The translations under genes and the position numbers were made by a program. Under the pieces are notes generated by a model. That model was given only the letters and a program-made list of their open reading frames with translations, was not told where the DNA came from and searched no databases. A stretch of 64,000 nt of DNA. Source: Halorubrum sp. CBA1229. GTDB lineage: Archaea > Halobacteriota > Halobacteria > Halobacteriales > Haloferacaceae. Positions 25,548 to 34,394 of the stretch are shown one piece after another; within the stretch, counting starts at the first letter, position 1, and the number at the start of each line of letters is the position of its first letter. Where the stretch lies: NCBI RefSeq assembly GCF_003721435.2, contig NZ_CP054585.1, positions 1,550,001-1,614,000 on the forward strand, written 5' to 3'.

Positions 25548-25905
25548 TTTAAATACCATCGTGCGGTCGGCGCGTGCCGCCGAGCGCCCGCAGGGCGCGA
25601 GGTGCACGCGCGAGGGACGCGGTGAGCGCTCGAAGAGCGCGAACCGCGAGGCTGGGGAGGCGTGAGGCGCGGTCGCTGTGCGGGGCGGGACTCAAAGGGG
25701 CAGCCGCGAGGACGAAGCACACCGACGTAAGGACCGCAGGGAGCGAACGAAGTGAGCGACTGAGGACCGCAGCGAGGTGCGCGAGTCCTCGCGGCTGGGG
25801 CTTTGGCGGTGTTCTCCGTCGATCTATCAGCAACTGTTTATAGGCGAACGACCGGGTTTTTGGCGGTGTTCGCCGTCGATCCGTCAGCAACTGTTTATAA
25901 AAGAG
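25548..25905 (+). repeat. Dispersed repeat element, copy B
   Basis: Second copy of the element at 1-332. A TATA-like TTTTAAATA (25548-25556) precedes a GC-rich block with repeated GCGAG motifs. The shared core (GGGACTCAAAGGGGCAGCC near 25687, GAGCGAACGAAGTGAGCGAC at 25741) follows. Two modules then start at 25793 and about 25850. TTTATA occurs at 25837-25842 and 25894-25899, again exactly 57 bp apart. It lies downstream of metX and upstream of the acyl-CoA ligase. The several reading frames through it are compositional artefacts. Confidence 0.85.
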
Positions 25906-26000
25906 CGACCCAGTCCCGAGGCGCGTCTGTCACCCCACCGGCCAACCACACGATCAATCATGCAAATGTTCATAGTTCTCGATTCCGTGGTGTGTAAGGT

Positions 26001-27653
26001 ATGCCCGGTGGACACTCCCAGACGCTTCGACCGTTCCTGTGGCGCGCGGAACGACTGTACCCCGACACAGAGATCGTTTCCCGGACCCACGAGGGTCGCA
26101 CGCGACACACGTACGCCGAGTACGCCGACCGAACCGCCCAGCTGGCGAACGCGCTCGACGAGTACGGGATCGAGCGCGGCGACAGGGTAGCGACGTTCTG
26201 CTGGAACAACACGCGCCACTTCGAGACGTACTTCGGCGTCCCGAACGCCGGCGCGCAGCTCCACACGATAAACCCCCTGCTGCCCGACGAGCACATCCGG
26301 TACATCGTCGACGACGCCGAAGACGAGATCGTGTTCGTCGACCCGTCGCTCGCGGGGAAGCTCGCCGGCGCGGCCGAGGGCGCCGAGGAGTTCGCCGACG
26401 TCGACTTCGTCGTAATGGGTTCCGAGGGGACCGACGCGCTCGACGGGACCCCCTACGAGGAGTTCATCGCCGACCAGCCGACCGACTACGACTGGCCCGA
26501 ACTCGACAGCGACCAGCCCGCCGGCCTCTGTTACACCTCCGGCACGACGGGGAAACCGAAGGGCGTCGAGTACACTCAGTCGATGCTGTGGAGCCACACG
26601 ATGGCCTCCCAGACGCCGCAGGGGATCCCGATGGAGGACTCCGACGTGGTCATGCCCGTCGTCCCCATGTTCCACGTCAACGCGTGGGGGATGCCGTTCA
26701 CCGCGACCGCGGCGGGCGCGAAGCACGTCTACCCCGGGCCGTCGCCGGACCCGGCCGACCTCGCGGCGCTGATCGAGGAGGAGGGCGTGACGATCTCGGC
26801 GGGCGTGCCGACGGTGTGGCTCGGCCTCCGCGAGTACATCGCGGAGGGGAACGAGGTCGACCTCTCGACGCTCGACACCGTGATCGTCGGCGGCGCGGCC
26901 GCCCCGCAGTCGCTGATCGAGTGGTACGACGACCGGGGCGTCGAGGTGCTCCACGCGTGGGGGATGACCGAGCTGTCGCCGATCGGCACCGTTTCGCATC
27001 TCACCGACGACCTCCGCGACGCCGACTACGAGACGCAGGTCGACAAGCGGTCGAAACAGGGGCTCGTCGTCCCCGGGCTGGAGTTCGAGGTGATAGACGA
27101 GAACGGCGAGGAGATCCCGTGGGACGGCGAGGCGTTCGGCGAGCTCCGGATCCGCGGTCCGTGGGTCACCAAGGAGTACTTCAAGCGGCCGGAGGCGAAC
27201 GAGGCGGAGTTCGTCGACGGCTGGCTGAAGACCGGCGACGTGGTCACCGTCGACGAGGACGGCTACCTCCAGCTCGTCGACCGGACGAAAGACGTGATCA
27301 AGTCGGGCGGCGAGTGGATCTCCAGCGTCGAGTTGGAGAACGCGATCATGGCGTACGACGGCGTGAGCGAGGCGACCGTCATCGGCGTCCCGCACGAGCG
27401 CTGGCAAGAGCGCCCGGTCGCGTTCGTTGTCGCGGCTGACGGCGTCGATCGCGAGGCCTTGGTCGACGAGATCGAGGACGGACTCCGCGAGGAGTACCCG
27501 AAGTGGTGGGTGCCGGACGCGGTGGAGTTCATCGACGAGGTGCCGAAGACCGCCACCGGGAAGTTCTCGAAGAAGGACCTCCGCGAGCGGTACGCCGATC
27601 AGTCGCTCGTCGACGGCTCGGTGCCGGAAGAGGACGCGCCCGAGCAGGAGTAG
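26001..27653 (+). CDS. Acyl-CoA synthetase (AMP-forming, medium/long-chain type)
   Basis: ANL-superfamily enzyme activating a fatty acid to its CoA thioester via an acyl-adenylate. 550 residues. AMP-binding P-loop YTSGTTGKPKGV (near 178), A5 motif HAWGMTELSP, A7 motif DGWLKTGDVV, A8 LVDRTKDVIKSGGEWIS and the catalytic Lys in PKTATGKFSKKDL near the C-terminus. The chain-length preference cannot be read from sequence by eye. A TTCATAG box about 30 bp upstream of the ATG is a weak promoter candidate. Confidence 0.92.
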   Translation: MPGGHSQTLRPFLWRAERLYPDTEIVSRTHEGRTRHTYAEYADRTAQLANALDEYGIERGDRVATFCWNNTRHFETYFGVPNAGAQLHTINPLLPDEHIRYIVDDAEDEIVFVDPSLAGKLAGAAEGAEEFADVDFVVMGSEGTDALDGTPYEEFIADQPTDYDWPELDSDQPAGLCYTSGTTGKPKGVEYTQSMLWSHTMASQTPQGIPMEDSDVVMPVVPMFHVNAWGMPFTATAAGAKHVYPGPSPDPADLAALIEEEGVTISAGVPTVWLGLREYIAEGNEVDLSTLDTVIVGGAAAPQSLIEWYDDRGVEVLHAWGMTELSPIGTVSHLTDDLRDADYETQVDKRSKQGLVVPGLEFEVIDENGEEIPWDGEAFGELRIRGPWVTKEYFKRPEANEAEFVDGWLKTGDVVTVDEDGYLQLVDRTKDVIKSGGEWISSVELENAIMAYDGVSEATVIGVPHERWQERPVAFVVAADGVDREALVDEIEDGLREEYPKWWVPDAVEFIDEVPKTATGKFSKKDLRERYADQSLVDGSVPEEDAPEQE

Positions 27654-27706
27654 GGCCGGACTGGGTGCGTCCGCCGAATTTCACTCGCCGTCGCAGTTGC
27701 CGAACT

Positions 27707-28150
27707 TCACTCGCCGTCGCGGTCGCCGACGACCCACTTGTGTGAGTAGCTCTCGCCGCACGTGCAGTGGGCGTAGGCGTGGACCACGTCGCCCTCGGCG
27801 TAGAGCCCGCCGACCTCCTCGTTTTGCGCCTCCGCGAACGCGAAGACGAACCGGACGTCGTGGTCGTCGTCGGGCGCCTCCTCGGCGAACGGGCACGCCC
27901 CGCCGTCGAGCGCTCGGGCGATCGTCCCCTCGGCGCCCATCGCCGTCTTCGCGAACTCCATCGCGCCCATCCCGGTGCCGGCCTCGAACGCGGACCGACC
28001 GGTCTCGCCGTCGAGGATCAGCCGCACGCCGTCGTCCGTCTCGGCGCCGACGTTGCGGAGCCGGGAGTCGTCGTCGAGGTACGCGTCGCTCAGGTAGAAG
28101 ACGACGTCGTCGAGCCGCTCGCCGGCGAGGAACTCGTCGAGTTTGCTCAT
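27707..28150 (-). CDS. Conserved haloarchaeal protein (DUF5807-like)
   Basis: 147 residues, acidic, soluble. Conserved-looking blocks are DEFLAGERLDDVVFYLSDAYLDD at the start and CTCGESYSHKWVVGD at the end, where paired cysteines with a His might bind metal. It resembles the haloarchaeal DUF5807 family by memory only. No catalytic motif is apparent. It is convergent with the acyl-CoA synthetase. Confidence 0.7.
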   Translation of the reverse strand: MSKLDEFLAGERLDDVVFYLSDAYLDDDSRLRNVGAETDDGVRLILDGETGRSAFEAGTGMGAMEFAKTAMGAEGTIARALDGGACPFAEEAPDDDHDVRFVFAFAEAQNEEVGGLYAEGDVVHAYAHCTCGESYSHKWVVGDRDGE

Positions 28151-28307
28151 GCCGGTCGGACGCGCGTGAACGGTAAAAGCCGTGCGAGTCGCGGTCGAGG
28201 GGGTGTCGACGCCACGCGCGGAGCGGGCCCCACCCGCTGTCGGATCGATGTTAAATCATGTAGAATTGGGGTAACTGTTAAGACGCCCCACTGAGATCCG
28301 TCTTCTG

Positions 28308-28412
28308 ATGAGCGCGCAAACACCATCCGGAGACCGGCTCGCCGAGTGGGCGGAGCTGGTCGACGAGGACGTCCCGGAGGAGCTTCGAGAGGAGCGCTCC
28401 GTCGAGCGATAA
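28308..28412 (+). CDS. 34-residue acidic small protein upstream of hef
   Basis: Encodes a 34-residue peptide starting MSAQTPSGDRLAEW and ending in an Arg/Glu-rich helix (PEELREERSVER). GTTAAG at 28277-28282 lies 26-31 bp before the ATG, which fits a leaderless haloarchaeal gene. The acidic composition and GC-rich third codon positions fit coding DNA. The hef ATG is 52 bp further on with its own box. No homologue is recognised. Confidence 0.5.
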   Translation: MSAQTPSGDRLAEWAELVDEDVPEELREERSVER

Positions 28413-28464
28413 CTTTCACCCCGCTTCGCGAAGGCTTTAGGCCGACGGCGGCGAAACACCGCCG

Positions 28465-30903
28465 ATGGCGACCGAGGCCGCCGGCATCGACAGACCCCTG
28501 CTCGTCGACGACTTCCTCCAGCGGCGCCGCTACCAGCTCCAGCTCGCGGCGTCGGCGGCCGACGACCACACCCTCGTCTGCCTCCCGACCGGCCTCGGCA
28601 AGACGACCGTCAGCCTGCTCGTCACCGCCGAGCGCCTCCACGAGGCCGGCGGGAAGGCCCTCTTTTTAGCCCCCACCAAACCCCTCGTCCAGCAGCACGC
28701 CGACTTCTACCGCGAGGCGCTGCAGATTCCGGACGACGAGATCGTCGTCTTCACCGGCGACGTGAAGCCGGACGACCGCGCCGCCCTCTGGGACGACGCC
28801 CGGATCGTGATCGCGACCCCGCAGGTCGTCGAGAACGACCTCGTCGGCAACCGGATCTCGCTGCGCGACGTGACCCATCTCACCTTCGACGAGTGCCACC
28901 GCGCGACCGGCGACTACGCGTACGTCTACATCGCGGAGCGCTACCACGCCGACGCGGCCGACCCGCTCGTCACCGGGATGTCGGCCTCGCCGGGCGGCGA
29001 CACCGAGGAGATCCAGACCGTCTGCGAGAACCTCGGGCTCGCGAACGTCGAGGTGATGACGGAGGAGGACGCCGACGTCGACGAGTACACCCACGACACC
29101 GACGTGCAGTGGGAGCAGGTCACCCTCCCCGACGAGGTCCTCGAGATCCGGGACGCCCTCAACGAGGTGATCACCGACCGGTTAGAGAAGCTGAAGCAGT
29201 TGGGGGTGACGAACACGACGAACCCGGACCTCTCGCAGAAGGACCTCAACAAGATGCGCGGGCAGCTGAAACAGATGATGGACAACGACCAGTCGGACGG
29301 GTACAAGGGGATGAGCACCCACGCCGAGGTGATGAAGCTCCGGCGCGCGACCGAGCTGGTCGAGACGCAGTCGGTCGAGTCCGTCCGGCGCTACTTCGAG
29401 CGCCAGCGCGAGGCCGCCCGCTCCTCCGGCGCCTCGAAGGCGAGCCAGCGGATGGTCGCCGACCCCAAGGTGCGCGAGGCGATGCGGAAGGCCGAGGCGT
29501 TCGACGGGCTCCACCCGAAGTTCTCGAAGGCCCGCATTCTCTTGGCCGAGACCCTCGGCATCAACGAGGGCGAGCGCGCGATCCTGTTCACCGAGTCCCG
29601 TGACACCGCCGAGGCGCTCGTGGAGTTCCTCTCCGCGAGCTTCGACGTCCGGAAGTTCGTCGGGCAGGGCGACAAGGAGGGCTCCGACGGGATGAGTCAG
29701 AAACAGCAGCAGGAGACGCTCGACGAGTTCAAGGCCGGCGAGTTCGAGGTGCTGGTCTCCACGTCGGTCGCCGAGGAGGGGCTGGACGTCCCCGAGGTCG
29801 ACCTGGTCTGCTTCTACGAGCCCGTCCCCACCGCGATCCGCTCGATCCAGCGCAAGGGCCGGACCGGCCGGCAGGCCGAGGGGAAAGTCGTCGTCCTGAT
29901 GGCCGAGGACACCCGCGACGAGGCGTTCTTCTGGATCTCCCGCCGTCGCGAGAAGAAGATGGCCAGTCAGCTCGCCGAGCTGAAGGAGGCCACCGACGAC
30001 ATCGAGGAGACCGTCGGCGACGACGGGCAGGCCGGCCTCGACGCGTTCGCCGGGGGATCCGCCGAGCGCGACGCCGAGCCGGAGCCCGACGGGAACGCCG
30101 GCGACGACGTCGACGGCGGTGACGGTAGCGACGACGACGCCGGACTGACCGACTTCGCGGCCGAGACGCGGGGTGGAGACGAGGCGGACGACGAGGGCGA
30201 CGCGGGAGCCGAGGGCGACGCAGACGGCGTCGTCGCCACCGCCGGCGTCGACGACGGCGTCGAGGTCGTCGTCGACCAGCGCGAGCTCGACTCCTCCATC
30301 GCGAAGGACCTCTCGACGCGCGACGGGCTCGTCACCCGGCTGGAGACGCTCGCGGTCGGCGACTACGTGCTCTCCGACCGCGTCGCCGTCGAGCGCAAGT
30401 CGGCGGCCGACTTCGTCGACTCGATGCTCGACGCCGACCGGTCGATGTTCGAACAGGTCGGCGAGCTCTCGCGGGCGTACGCCCGCCCGGTGATGGTCGT
30501 GGAGGGGACGAACCTCTACGGGCAGCGCGATATCGACCCGAACGCGATCCGGGGCGCGCTCGCATCGCTCGCGGTCGACTTCGACGTGAGCGTGCTCCGC
30601 ACCGAGGGCGAGTCGGACACCACGGAGCTGCTCGCGACCATCGCCAAGCGGGAGCAGGAGACCCGCGACCGCGAGGTGAGCGTCCACGGCGAGAAGACGA
30701 CGAAGACCCGCGCGGAACAGCAGGAGTACGTCGTCTCCTCCATCGCCGACATCGGCCCGGTCACGGCCCGGACCCTGCTGGAGCACTTCGGCACCGTCGA
30801 GGCCGTGATGACCGCGCCCGAGGACGACCTGCTGGAGGTCGAGGGCGTGGGGCCGGTGACCGCCGAGCGCATTCGCGAGGTCGTTGGCAGCGAGTACGAG
30901 TGA
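28465..30903 (+). CDS. hef: Hef helicase-nuclease (FANCM/XPF family)
   Basis: Archaeal fork-processing enzyme. 812 residues: SF2 helicase with Walker A GLGKT (43-47), DECH box (near 141), insert domain, and motif VI QRKGRTGRQ. A long acidic linker (about 525-595) follows, then an XPF-type nuclease domain (VVVDQRELDSS, with the VERKSAADF active site) and a tandem helix-hairpin-helix domain (IADIGPVTARTLLEHFG, VEGVGPVTAERI). It acts at stalled forks and in crosslink repair. CTTTAG at 28435-28440 is a candidate promoter box. Confidence 0.96.
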   Translation: MATEAAGIDRPLLVDDFLQRRRYQLQLAASAADDHTLVCLPTGLGKTTVSLLVTAERLHEAGGKALFLAPTKPLVQQHADFYREALQIPDDEIVVFTGDVKPDDRAALWDDARIVIATPQVVENDLVGNRISLRDVTHLTFDECHRATGDYAYVYIAERYHADAADPLVTGMSASPGGDTEEIQTVCENLGLANVEVMTEEDADVDEYTHDTDVQWEQVTLPDEVLEIRDALNEVITDRLEKLKQLGVTNTTNPDLSQKDLNKMRGQLKQMMDNDQSDGYKGMSTHAEVMKLRRATELVETQSVESVRRYFERQREAARSSGASKASQRMVADPKVREAMRKAEAFDGLHPKFSKARILLAETLGINEGERAILFTESRDTAEALVEFLSASFDVRKFVGQGDKEGSDGMSQKQQQETLDEFKAGEFEVLVSTSVAEEGLDVPEVDLVCFYEPVPTAIRSIQRKGRTGRQAEGKVVVLMAEDTRDEAFFWISRRREKKMASQLAELKEATDDIEETVGDDGQAGLDAFAGGSAERDAEPEPDGNAGDDVDGGDGSDDDAGLTDFAAETRGGDEADDEGDAGAEGDADGVVATAGVDDGVEVVVDQRELDSSIAKDLSTRDGLVTRLETLAVGDYVLSDRVAVERKSAADFVDSMLDADRSMFEQVGELSRAYARPVMVVEGTNLYGQRDIDPNAIRGALASLAVDFDVSVLRTEGESDTTELLATIAKREQETRDREVSVHGEKTTKTRAEQQEYVVSSIADIGPVTARTLLEHFGTVEAVMTAPEDDLLEVEGVGPVTAERIREVVGSEYE

Positions 30904-30947
30904 TCGACCGGCGAAACGGTATTGGAATGGAGTCGTAACGAGTTCGC

Positions 30948-31172
30948 ATGGTGAAGCGTATCCGCGTCGAGGAGGACACACACGCCGCGCTCGCGTCGCT
31001 GAAGGGCGACGACGAGTCCTTCGACGACCTGCTGACGCGGTTGCTCCGCGAACACCGCGGCGGTCCGCAGTCTGGGGCCGGTCTCTGGGAAGGGAGCGAC
31101 GCACCCGAACACGCACGCGAGACGCGTCGAGAACTGAAAAGCGGAATCGACACGCGAGACCCGGAGTCCTGA
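30948..31172 (+). CDS. VapB-type antitoxin without an adjacent toxin
   Basis: 74 residues. A ribbon-helix-helix-like start KRIRVEEDTHAALASLKGDDESFDD is followed by a helix LLTRLLREH and a charged tail. It resembles the VapB antitoxin at 37278 (shared DESF and following helix). Nothing downstream on this strand looks like a PIN toxin: the next gene is convergent and starts 8 bp on. It is either a solitary regulator or a relic of a lost pair. Confidence 0.7.
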   Translation: MVKRIRVEEDTHAALASLKGDDESFDDLLTRLLREHRGGPQSGAGLWEGSDAPEHARETRRELKSGIDTRDPES

Positions 31173-31180
31173 CCCTGGGC

Positions 31181-32311
31181 TCAGTCGAACCCGCTCACCA
31201 GCGTCACGAACCACTGACCGAGGTCGTACTCCGCCCGCACCTCCACGCGCGTCACCCACTTCACCCACTGGAACCCCCGCCGGTCGGGGGCGACGAGCCT
31301 GGCCGGCGCGCCGTGGCCGTGCGAGAGGCGCACACCGCCGACCCGCGTCGCGAGCAGCGCGTCTTCGGCCTCGTCAAGCGGGAGACTCCAGCGGTACCCC
31401 GTGACCGACGTGAACCGGACGTAGGCCGGCTCGCGGTCGGTCGCCTCCTCGTCGCCGGAGGCCGTCTCCGGCCCCCCGGCCGCGTCGAGCAGGTCGCCGA
31501 CGCGGATCCCGCCCCACTCTTGCACCGTGTACCACCCGCTCGTGCAGTCGAGCAGGGCTTCCGTCTCGTGGCCGGCACCGAGCTCGTCGGTGGTCAGCTC
31601 GACCGGAGCGCTCACGAGCCCCTCGACCCGCAGTCGGTACCCCTCCCGGTCGATCGGGTCGGGGTTGTCGGCGACCCACGATGTGACCGGGAACGCGCCG
31701 TTCCCGTCGCCCTCGCGGGGCTGGGACCCGGTGAACCGCCGGTCCGCGCCCGCCGTGTCGAGCAGGTCGTTGACGCCCTGTTGGAGCCGGTAGGTCGCGG
31801 CGCCGGCGACCAGCAGGACGGTGTATCGAACGGCGGTGCGCCGGCGCTCGAAGTCGACCCGCCGCGGGAGCCTGAACCGGGTCGCGGCGTGCGCCGCCAC
31901 GAGCGGGAGCAGGACCAGTCCGAACCCGACGTGGACGGAGAGCAGCGTCCAGTAGGAGAGCCGCACGTCGAGTCCGAACACCCAGACGACCCCGGTCGAG
32001 AGCGCGCCGAGGGCGGCGACGAGCGTCAGGACCGACAGCGCGGTCGACCGCTGCCAGAGCGTCGGGTCGGTGAGGCGGCGCCGGACGCGCGCGAGCTTCC
32101 ACGCGAGCAGCGCGACGATCCCGAGCCCGAGCGCGCGGTGGAGCCAGAAGACGGGCCACCCCTCCGGGACGCCCACCGTGAAGGAGACGAGCCCCGTCAG
32201 GACCTCCGCGGCCACGAACACGAACAGCGACCAGTCGACCGCGCGCGGCGGCGGCTCTAGGCGGTCGAGCGCGTCGCGGAGCGTTCCGCCGATTCCGGAC
32301 CCCGGTCCCAT
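31181..32311 (-). CDS. Cytochrome-b-like membrane domain fused to a molybdopterin oxidoreductase
   Basis: 376 residues. The N-terminal about 170 residues have four membrane helices with histidines (WLHRALGLG, SVHVGFGLVLL, VAAHAATRF) that could ligate heme b. A fifth helix follows (TVLLVAGAATYRLQQ). The C-terminal sulfite-oxidase/MsrP-like Moco domain has the cysteine ligand in LLDCTSGWYTVQEWGG and the GHGAPARLVAPDRRGFQWVKW loop. This joins the roles of separate MsrP- and MsrQ-like proteins in one chain. The substrate is unknown; an extracytoplasmic reductase is plausible. Confidence 0.85.
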   Translation of the reverse strand: MGPGSGIGGTLRDALDRLEPPPRAVDWSLFVFVAAEVLTGLVSFTVGVPEGWPVFWLHRALGLGIVALLAWKLARVRRRLTDPTLWQRSTALSVLTLVAALGALSTGVVWVFGLDVRLSYWTLLSVHVGFGLVLLPLVAAHAATRFRLPRRVDFERRRTAVRYTVLLVAGAATYRLQQGVNDLLDTAGADRRFTGSQPREGDGNGAFPVTSWVADNPDPIDREGYRLRVEGLVSAPVELTTDELGAGHETEALLDCTSGWYTVQEWGGIRVGDLLDAAGGPETASGDEEATDREPAYVRFTSVTGYRWSLPLDEAEDALLATRVGGVRLSHGHGAPARLVAPDRRGFQWVKWVTRVEVRAEYDLGQWFVTLVSGFD

Positions 32312-32364
32312 CTCGACCGCGCTACGTGCTAACGAGACAAAAGGCTACAGCCCGCACGCTTCGC

Positions 32365-33192
32365 TCACAGCTCGTACACTTCGCCGTCGACCGCGAGCGG
32401 CTCCGCGAACGCCTCGTCGGGCGGGTAGTAGTGCGCGACGTGGACGAGCCGCGTCCGGTCGGCGTCCAGCTCGTCGGCGAGCGCGAGCGCTCCCTCTCGG
32501 GTCATGTGCTTCGTGCCGAACGTGCGGGGGACGCCGTCGGGCCCCTCGTGGCCCCCGCCGATCGGGTGGTGATCGCAGAGGGAGGCGGGGACGATGGCGT
32601 CGGCCAGCAGGAGGTCGGCGCCGGCGAGCGCCTCGCGGGAGCGCTCGGGCACGTCGTAGCTCGTGTCGCCCGTCAGCGAGAGCGTCGCGCCCGTCTCCGG
32701 GTCCTCGATCACGACCCCGTAACAAAGGAGCGGCGGGTGGTCGACGGGAACGAAGCGGACCTCGAGCCCGCACGTCTCGAAGGGCTCGAACGGCTCGCGG
32801 GCGTGGACGCCGATCCGGTCCTCGAGGTAGTCGTACTTCGCGCGGATCGTCTCGGCGACGCTCTCGTCGGTGGCGGGGTCGGTCTCGTTCGGCGCGTGGA
32901 CCGGGAGCCCGTCGACCAGCCGGTAGACGTTGCCGAGGCCGTCGAGGTGATCGAAGTGGATGTGCGTCACGATGCCGGCGTCGGGGAGGGGAACGTCGGC
33001 GTCGAGGAACTGCTGTCTGAAGTCCGGACTGAAGTCGACGAGCAGCGACTCGCCGGTGCGCTCGTTGGCGACGTGGACCGAGAACCGCGAGCGCGACACC
33101 CCCCGCTCGCGCGCCGCGACGCAGGTGTCGCAGTCGCAGCCGGCGGTCGGCGTCCCGGTCGTGTCGCCGGTGCCGAGGAGGGTGACCCGCAT
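32365..33192 (-). CDS. MBL-fold metal-dependent hydrolase (PhnP-like phosphodiesterase)
   Basis: 275 residues from the ATG at 33192 (MRVTLLGTGDTTGTP); an ATG at 33216 adds eight. Metallo-beta-lactamase signature THIHFDHLDG (HxHxDH), LTGDTSYD and the terminal HVAHYYPPDE. The C-x-C-x2-C cysteines in GCDCDTC resemble PhnP-type members that carry a zinc site. Likely a cyclic phosphate or RNA-end phosphodiesterase; the substrate is uncertain. Confidence 0.85.
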   Translation of the reverse strand: MRVTLLGTGDTTGTPTAGCDCDTCVAARERGVSRSRFSVHVANERTGESLLVDFSPDFRQQFLDADVPLPDAGIVTHIHFDHLDGLGNVYRLVDGLPVHAPNETDPATDESVAETIRAKYDYLEDRIGVHAREPFEPFETCGLEVRFVPVDHPPLLCYGVVIEDPETGATLSLTGDTSYDVPERSREALAGADLLLADAIVPASLCDHHPIGGGHEGPDGVPRTFGTKHMTREGALALADELDADRTRLVHVAHYYPPDEAFAEPLAVDGEVYEL

Positions 33193-33292
33193 CTCGGATC
33201 CGTCTCGGCGACCCACCGACTTAGCGTCCGCGGTCGATCGGGCCGAGCGGCGGCCGCCGCGCGCGCCGCCGGCCCGGCCGCTCCGCCCCCGA

Positions 33293-33300
33293 TTTATAAG
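33293..33300 (+). promoter_or_regulatory. TATA box of the aspartoacylase-like gene
   Basis: TTTATAAG, 24-31 bp before the ATG at 33324; predicts a leaderless transcript. Confidence 0.6.
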
Positions 33301-33323
33301 CGCTTCAGGACCGACCCATCGGT

Positions 33324-34352
33324 ATGCACGACGCCAGCGACCTCGTCCTCGCGCGGCTCCCGTCGGGCGTCCCGATCCGCACGACCGTCCACGTCTACGG
33401 CGAGGGACGGCTCGTCGAGGGCCCGGACGGCCCCGAACTCGACGCGCCGGCCGACGGCGGGCCGGTGGTCTACGCGCAGGCCGCCCAGCACGGTCGGGAG
33501 GTGAACGGGACCGCGGTCCTCCGGCGGCTCCACGAGCGGCTGACGGACGCGGACCCGACGCGAGCGGACGCGAGCGACCTCGCCGGCACCCTCGTGACGG
33601 TCCCGGTCGCCGACCCGCTCACGTTCGACCGCGTCTCGTACACCACGCCGGAGTCGCTCGACGCGACCCACTCGAACATGAACCGCTGCTGGCCCGGAGA
33701 CGACGAAGGGACGCTCCACGAGCGGGCGGCGGCCCGCCTCTGGGCGTTCGCGGGCGCGGCAGACGCGGTGGTCGACCTCCACACCGGGTCGCCGGCGATG
33801 CTCACGCACACGGTGTACATGCGCGGGGACGAGGCCTGCCGCTCGCTCGCGGAGGCGTTCGGGACCGACCTCCTGCTCGCGGAGGCGGCGGGCGACGATG
33901 CGGACGCGGAGTGGAGCGAGCGGGGCTTCGCCGGCAAGCTCCGCGTCGCCGCCACCCGCGAGGGGATCCCCACGATCACGCCGGAGCTCGCGCACAGCCG
34001 CGAGGTCGTCCCCGAGGCGGTCGAGACCGGTTTCAAAGGGATGCTCGGCGTCCTCCGCCGCGAGGGGCTGCTCCCCGGCGAGCCCGAGCCGTGGGACGGG
34101 ACGGTCGCGCGGAACCACCTCGGTCGGGTGAACGCCGCGGAGTCGGGCCTGTTCACCCCGGAGCGCGATCTCGCCGTCGGCGACGAGGCTGTCGAGGGGG
34201 AGCGGCTCGGCGTCGTCCACGACCCGACGACGTTCGAGCCGCTGCAGACCGCGACGGCCGACCGCGACGGGATCGTCTACTCGATCGCCCGCGAGGCGAC
34301 CGTCACCGCGGGGTCGACGCTCGTCGGTGTCGCCGAGCGACTGGACGAGTGA
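33324..34352 (+). CDS. Succinylglutamate desuccinylase/aspartoacylase-family zinc hydrolase
   Basis: 342 residues. Zinc and substrate motifs of the M14-like AstE/AspA family: QHGREVNG (His and Glu ligands), NMNRCWPG, the VDLHTGSP histidine, and the Glu region TITPELAH. A C-terminal beta-barrel domain runs from about residue 255. The actual amide substrate cannot be told from sequence. It stands alone, with a TATA box 24-31 bp upstream. Confidence 0.85.
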   Translation: MHDASDLVLARLPSGVPIRTTVHVYGEGRLVEGPDGPELDAPADGGPVVYAQAAQHGREVNGTAVLRRLHERLTDADPTRADASDLAGTLVTVPVADPLTFDRVSYTTPESLDATHSNMNRCWPGDDEGTLHERAAARLWAFAGAADAVVDLHTGSPAMLTHTVYMRGDEACRSLAEAFGTDLLLAEAAGDDADAEWSERGFAGKLRVAATREGIPTITPELAHSREVVPEAVETGFKGMLGVLRREGLLPGEPEPWDGTVARNHLGRVNAAESGLFTPERDLAVGDEAVEGERLGVVHDPTTFEPLQTATADRDGIVYSIAREATVTAGSTLVGVAERLDE

Positions 34353-34394
34353 GAAACGGACGGGCGCGGGGCGGGTCGCACGCGCCGACGCGGA

